Below are positions 60,296 through 64,000 of a stretch of DNA of 64,000 bases, in pieces (position 1 is the stretch's first letter; each line of letters begins with the position of its first letter). Origin of the DNA: Ruminococcus sp. GTDB taxonomy: Bacteria > Bacillota > Clostridia > Oscillospirales > Ruminococcaceae. The notes under the pieces are model-generated. The model searched no databases, was not told the origin of the DNA, and saw only the letters and a program-made list of their open reading frames with translations. Made by a program: the position numbers and the translations under genes. Location of the stretch: NCBI GenBank assembly GCA_016290875.1, contig JAEEVL010000002.1:1-64000 (forward strand), read 5' to 3'.

Positions 60296-61720
60296 ATGAG
60301 AAAAACCAAGATCGTCTGCACGATAGGTCCGGCAACCGATGACGAGAACATCATGCGTGAGCTCATGCTCGCAGGCATGGACGTAGCACGTTTCAACTTT
60401 TCACACGGTGAATATGAGACTCACGAAAAGCGTTTCCGTCAGATAGAGAGACTCAGAAAGGAACTCGACCTTCCTGTGGCAACTCTCCTCGACACAAAGG
60501 GACCTGAGATAAGACTGGGCAGATTTGTTGATGACAAGCCTGTTGAGATATTCGACGGCGATATCTATACCCTGACTACCGAAGATGTTCCGTGTACCAA
60601 TGAAGTCGGAAGCATAACTTTCAAGAAGCTCCCCCGTGACGTAAGCATGGGAACACGTATCCTCATAAATGACGGCGTTATCGAGCTCCTTGCAGAGAAG
60701 GTCACAAAGACTGATATTGTATGCCGCGTCATTCACGGCGGTACTCTCTCAAACAACAAGGGTATCAACGTGCCCGGAGTAAAGCTCTCGATGCCTTACC
60801 TCAGCGAGAGAGATATGGACGACCTTGAATTCGGCTCCAAAATGGGATTTGACTTTATCGCTGCCAGCTTTGTACGTTCGGCGGCAGATATAAACTACCT
60901 CAGAAAATTCACACAGAGCCTTGGCTGGTTCGATGTAAGGATTATAGCAAAGATCGAGAATACTGACGGTGTTGAGAATATCGACGAGATACTCGAAGCA
61001 GCTGACGGTATCATGGTCGCAAGAGGCGATATGGGTGTTGAGATACCTTTCGAGCAGATACCGGCTATCCAGAAAGATCTTATCCACAAGGGATACAATG
61101 CCGGAAAGCAGGTAGTAACAGCTACACAGATGCTCGAGTCCATGATAACAAATCCGAGACCTACCCGTGCTGAGATAACAGACGTTGCAAATGCTATCTA
61201 CGACGGAACCAGTGCTATAATGCTCTCAGGTGAGACAGCTGCCGGTGCTTATCCTGTTGAAACAGTAAAGACAATGGCTCTTATTGCTGAGACAACTGAG
61301 AACAACATCGACTACAAGGGACGCTTTTCAAAGAGAAGCTCCAACCCTGACGGAAATGTTGCAGAAGCTATCGCCCACGCAACTGTTACCACTGCACACG
61401 ACCTTGACGCAAGAGCCATCATCACAGTATCTCTCGGCGGTCAGACAGCAAGACTTATCTCAAAGTACCGCCCGCTCTGTCCTATTATCAGCTGTACTAT
61501 GAGCGAAGTCGTATGCAGACAGATGAATATGAGCTGGGGCGTTATACCATTCATTATAGACGAAAAGACCAATACCGACGACCTTTTTGCCGCAGCAGTA
61601 TCTGCTGCCGAGTCACACAGACTTGTTGAAGACGGTGACCTTGTTGCTATCACTGCCGGAGTTCCGCTTGGAGTATCCGGTACAACAAATCTTATGAAGG
61701 TCGAAAGGATAGGCAAGTAA
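60296..61720 (+). CDS. pyk: Pyruvate kinase
   Basis: 474 residues. MRKTKIVCTIGPATDDE start, FNFSHGEYETH, LDTKGPEIRLG, the catalytic and metal motif IIAKIENTDGVENIDEIL, MVARGDMGVEIPFEQIP and TQMLESMI. The extra C-terminal phosphohistidine-like domain of Bacillus Pyk is absent. It makes ATP and pyruvate from phosphoenolpyruvate. Start has GAAAGGA upstream; probably transcribed with the helicase, ending at the terminator at 61742. Confidence 0.97.
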   Translation: MRKTKIVCTIGPATDDENIMRELMLAGMDVARFNFSHGEYETHEKRFRQIERLRKELDLPVATLLDTKGPEIRLGRFVDDKPVEIFDGDIYTLTTEDVPCTNEVGSITFKKLPRDVSMGTRILINDGVIELLAEKVTKTDIVCRVIHGGTLSNNKGINVPGVKLSMPYLSERDMDDLEFGSKMGFDFIAASFVRSAADINYLRKFTQSLGWFDVRIIAKIENTDGVENIDEILEAADGIMVARGDMGVEIPFEQIPAIQKDLIHKGYNAGKQVVTATQMLESMITNPRPTRAEITDVANAIYDGTSAIMLSGETAAGAYPVETVKTMALIAETTENNIDYKGRFSKRSSNPDGNVAEAIAHATVTTAHDLDARAIITVSLGGQTARLISKYRPLCPIISCTMSEVVCRQMNMSWGVIPFIIDEKTNTDDLFAAAVSAAESHRLVEDGDLVAITAGVPLGVSGTTNLMKVERIGK

Positions 61721-61741
61721 CACTTAATCATCAGCAAAGAT

Positions 61742-61772
61742 GCGGACGCTTCACTCACGTCCGCTTTTTTGT
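61742..61772 (+). terminator. Terminator after pyk
   Basis: GCGGACG-CTTCACTCA-CGTCCGC followed by six T. Confidence 0.9.
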
Positions 61773-61927
61773 TTATTCTGCATACATCACAGGCTAATAA
61801 TTCGGCGTTTTGCCGAAAATGTATTTTTTTGAGAATTTTTGTCTGATTTTGCCGTTTGCTTACGATAGTATATGCGAACACAAGGTGTCAGATGAAAATC
61901 AGAATGATACCAGATGGGGGGATGAGA

Positions 61928-62491
61928 ATGACTGACAATCATATGATCAAACTGTTGAGAAGCTCACCTGATATAGGCAGGAGAGTAGTGTTTGACGAAT
62001 ACTGTAATTATGTATATGCGATAGCCGCAAGCAAGCTCGTAGGCTGCGGGACTCGTGAGGATATCGACGAATGTGTCAGTGACATTTTCGCGGAGATATA
62101 CCGCAGCTTTGAAGAGGACAGGATAGTGGGAGACATCAAGCCTGTTTTGGGAATGATAGCCAAGAGAAGAGCAATAGATTATTTCAGGAAAATATCCGGA
62201 TTATCAGGCAGGACGGTCTCGCTTGAAGACGAGAAAATATGGGAGCAGCAGTCCGGCGAAAGAGTTGATGACGATGTTGAGCTCCGTGAACGAAACCGTA
62301 TTTTAATGGAGAAGATAGATGAGCTCGGTGAACCCGACTCTACGATAATAATACAGCAGTATTTTTACAGCCGTACTGCAAAGGAAATAGCCGGACAAGT
62401 TTCACTTACAGCCGGAAATGTACAGAAGAGGAGCATACGCGCAAGAGAAAGGCTCAAAGCAATGCTTCTTGAAGTTGGTATCAGCTATTGA
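61928..62491 (+). CDS. ECF-type RNA polymerase sigma factor
   Basis: 187 residues. Sigma region 2 is FDEYCNYVYAIAASKLV...DIDECVSDIFAEIYRSFEED, and region 4 is IIIQQYFYSRTAKEIAGQVSLTAGNVQKRSIRARERLKAML, a helix-turn-helix for the -35 box. The GGGGGG site fits ATG 61928 (MTDNHMIK) best; the track start is earlier. The gene just after encodes a single-pass membrane protein with a large ectodomain, the usual place for an anti-sigma factor. Target promoters are not evident here. Confidence 0.88.
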   Translation: MTDNHMIKLLRSSPDIGRRVVFDEYCNYVYAIAASKLVGCGTREDIDECVSDIFAEIYRSFEEDRIVGDIKPVLGMIAKRRAIDYFRKISGLSGRTVSLEDEKIWEQQSGERVDDDVELRERNRILMEKIDELGEPDSTIIIQQYFYSRTAKEIAGQVSLTAGNVQKRSIRARERLKAMLLEVGISY

Positions 62492-62503
62492 GGAGGTGCT
62501 GTG

Positions 62504-64000
62504 ATGAAAGATAACGGATACAGAATATTCAGAGGGCTCGATGACGAAACAGTAGACAGGATATCAGAAAAATATCCCGTGCTTACAGATCGGGACAGAG
62601 AGCAATTGTTTTCAAAGAGTGAGAAAAAATACAATAAAGAAGCTGAAATGGGAATAAATAATGTTAAAGCCCGAAAGATCGTTGATGACGGCGACGAAGT
62701 CAGCGGTGTTGACAGATATACCGGACGTATGTGGCGCAGATATGCGGCGATGGCGGCAGCTTTCGTTCTTGTTGCTGGCGGTATAGGCGGAAGTGTTGCT
62801 CTTGCAAAGCATATCAGCAAGAACAGGGGCAGTGATGAGCAGGAAGTTACAGAGGAAACAAGCGAATCACAGACAACAGATATAAACGATGATCTCATAG
62901 TTACAGAGCCGGCATCTGATGATGGTACTGAAACAACAGTTACGACAACAGCAGAAGAAACAACGACAGAAATAGTAACGACAACTTTTGCTGCTGATGA
63001 CGGACGTACACCTGCTGATCTTGACGGATTTGCCCAGCAGTGGTTAAACAACTATATGGAGATCACAAGGCAGACAGGAGTGGACAGTGTTCAGCATGAC
63101 GCTGCACCTGTCACTTTCAGGTTGTATGACGGCAGTGAGATCAGCGCGTACTTAATGACGGAAGCGGCTTATCCATCGGCTGAAGGACTTGCAGAGCGTT
63201 TCAATACGATGCTGGCGCCCGGATATGATAACGATAAGTTTATCCCTGATCTGACACATAAGATAGATGACAGAGTCGCAACCCGTGAGGACTTTACAAG
63301 CTGCTTCTTTACATATAATGACGAGCGGTATGTCCTTGCAGCGAATACAGCAATAGAAGGCGAGCGAGTACCGTTGTCAGCTGAGCGTATCTCTGAAAAT
63401 GAGATGCTGGTGCACTGGTATATCCAGGAGCCTGATATGCAGGAAGGCGAGCCGAGAAAAGAACAGACAATGCATCTTGTATGGGTAGACGAATGCAGCG
63501 ACTGGCGTGCTGATGATATAGTTGACGGAAGCAGGTATTTCGGAAAGCCGACAGAGGACGAGGCTAAAGAAATAGCTAAGAAAGTCTTCTCCGGCTATGC
63601 TGCAGTGCATAACGCGTATTATTCTCATACTGTTGGATTGGATACTAATTTTCAGCTTTCATTATGTATCCATACTAAAGATGATCCAAACAACAAGGAT
63701 TACTTGAACTACATAAGGGTTGATGATCCGAGATTTTCAACTCCTGAAGAGATGTATAAATATTTTGCGACAAAGTACACTGAGCATATGGCTAAGCTCG
63801 TTATAGGAAAAGATCTTTCAGCATATCCGGACAGCTATTCATTCCTGGATGACGATACTGATGAAAATGCCTGTGCGGAAATAAGAAAGCTCAATCGCTT
63901 TATAGTGTATAATGGAGACTTATATGTCTGCTCAGGAGGAAACAGCTATTCCCGCGTTAATGGTATACTGGATTTAGAGAAGACGAATTTTGATACTATG
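62504..64000 (+). CDS. Probable membrane anti-sigma factor, 3' partial
   Basis: Open to the window edge (499 codons seen, no stop), so it is missing from the ORF track. ATG 62504 has AGGAGG 7-8 bases upstream. The order is: a cytoplasmic part of about 78 residues (starting MKDNGYRIFRGLDDETVDRI), one membrane helix (about 80-102: YAAMAAAFVLVAGGIGGSVALA), a Thr/Glu-rich extracellular linker (TTVTTTAEETTTEIVTTT), then a large Asp-rich ectodomain of unknown family. Position 12 bases after an ECF sigma gene and the topology support an anti-sigma role; no ZAS zinc motif (H-x3-C-x2-C) is visible. Confidence 0.75.
   Translation, partial: MKDNGYRIFRGLDDETVDRISEKYPVLTDRDREQLFSKSEKKYNKEAEMGINNVKARKIVDDGDEVSGVDRYTGRMWRRYAAMAAAFVLVAGGIGGSVALAKHISKNRGSDEQEVTEETSESQTTDINDDLIVTEPASDDGTETTVTTTAEETTTEIVTTTFAADDGRTPADLDGFAQQWLNNYMEITRQTGVDSVQHDAAPVTFRLYDGSEISAYLMTEAAYPSAEGLAERFNTMLAPGYDNDKFIPDLTHKIDDRVATREDFTSCFFTYNDERYVLAANTAIEGERVPLSAERISENEMLVHWYIQEPDMQEGEPRKEQTMHLVWVDECSDWRADDIVDGSRYFGKPTEDEAKEIAKKVFSGYAAVHNAYYSHTVGLDTNFQLSLCIHTKDDPNNKDYLNYIRVDDPRFSTPEEMYKYFATKYTEHMAKLVIGKDLSAYPDSYSFLDDDTDENACAEIRKLNRFIVYNGDLYVCSGGNSYSRVNGILDLEKTNFDTM

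Overview
The window looks like chromosome of a low-to-mid G+C anaerobic Firmicute close to Ruminococcus (Clostridia, Oscillospiraceae). The evidence is a type I dockerin on a secreted esterase, clostridial-type single-chain PurL, a transketolase split into two genes, a Bacillus/Clostridia-style division cluster (HlyD-like, YggS, SepF, YlmH, DivIVA, IleS), frequent TTG starts behind strong Shine-Dalgarno sites, and TTGACA-N17-TATAAT promoters. All assignments come from reading the sequence and the supplied ORF translations; no database search was run.

Layout. 1-4600 is an A+T-rich block: a small orphan protein, then a secreted peptide gene with its own promoter, followed by two FtsX/MacB-like half-permeases and an ABC ATPase. 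This resembles a lactococcin-972-type bacteriocin/exporter locus with the usual single permease split in two. 4.7-9.6 kb (minus strand) holds a dockerin-bearing SGNH esterase, a PP2C phosphatase, TatD, a divergent LCP-like membrane protein and a SLOG-like protein. 9.7-15 kb (plus) is alr, a Cys-tailed YlbF/YmcA protein, mutS and two unrecognised genes. 15-21.5 kb is repeat-rich: a TatD-associated radical SAM protein, a 44-residue membrane microprotein, ilvE, htpG under a perfect CIRCE operator, and a lone RepA-like AAA ATPase enclosed by two nested sets of inverted repeats. 21.5-26.2 kb is miaB-mutL-miaA-hfq. In Bacillus, mutS and mutL are adjacent and close to ymcA; here the repeat-rich segment lies between them.

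26.2-35.3 kb is the division cluster, then ileS, lspA, an RluD-type pseudouridine synthase and a Cof phosphatase. 35.3-38.4 kb is split transketolase and rpsF-ssb-rpsR. 38.5-40.5 kb has small membrane or NERD proteins and an HPr-like protein lacking the phosphorylatable His but keeping the Ser46-type site (Crh-like). 40.7-47.4 kb is mtaB, purL and glgA. 47.6-50.3 kb is a low-G+C expansion of three tandem paralogous membrane proteins with a decayed duplicate between two of them. 50.3-57.8 kb holds a HAD phosphatase, a zinc-ribbon pseudokinase with a PASTA-like ectodomain and Gln-rich tail, and an operon of two M42 peptidases, a GNAT and a methionine gamma-lyase-type enzyme. 57.9-61.7 kb is a PcrA-type helicase and pyruvate kinase. 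The window ends in an ECF sigma factor and its probable membrane anti-sigma partner, which runs off the edge.

The most interesting parts are the peptide plus split-exporter locus (485-3979), the nested-inverted-repeat ATPase cassette (19924-21403), the tandem membrane family with its decayed copy (47620-50265), the pseudokinase (51471-53525), the CIRCE-controlled htpG, and two genes (ileS, rpsR) whose Shine-Dalgarno site is separated from the start by a hairpin. No rRNA, tRNA, CRISPR array or intact transposase was seen.
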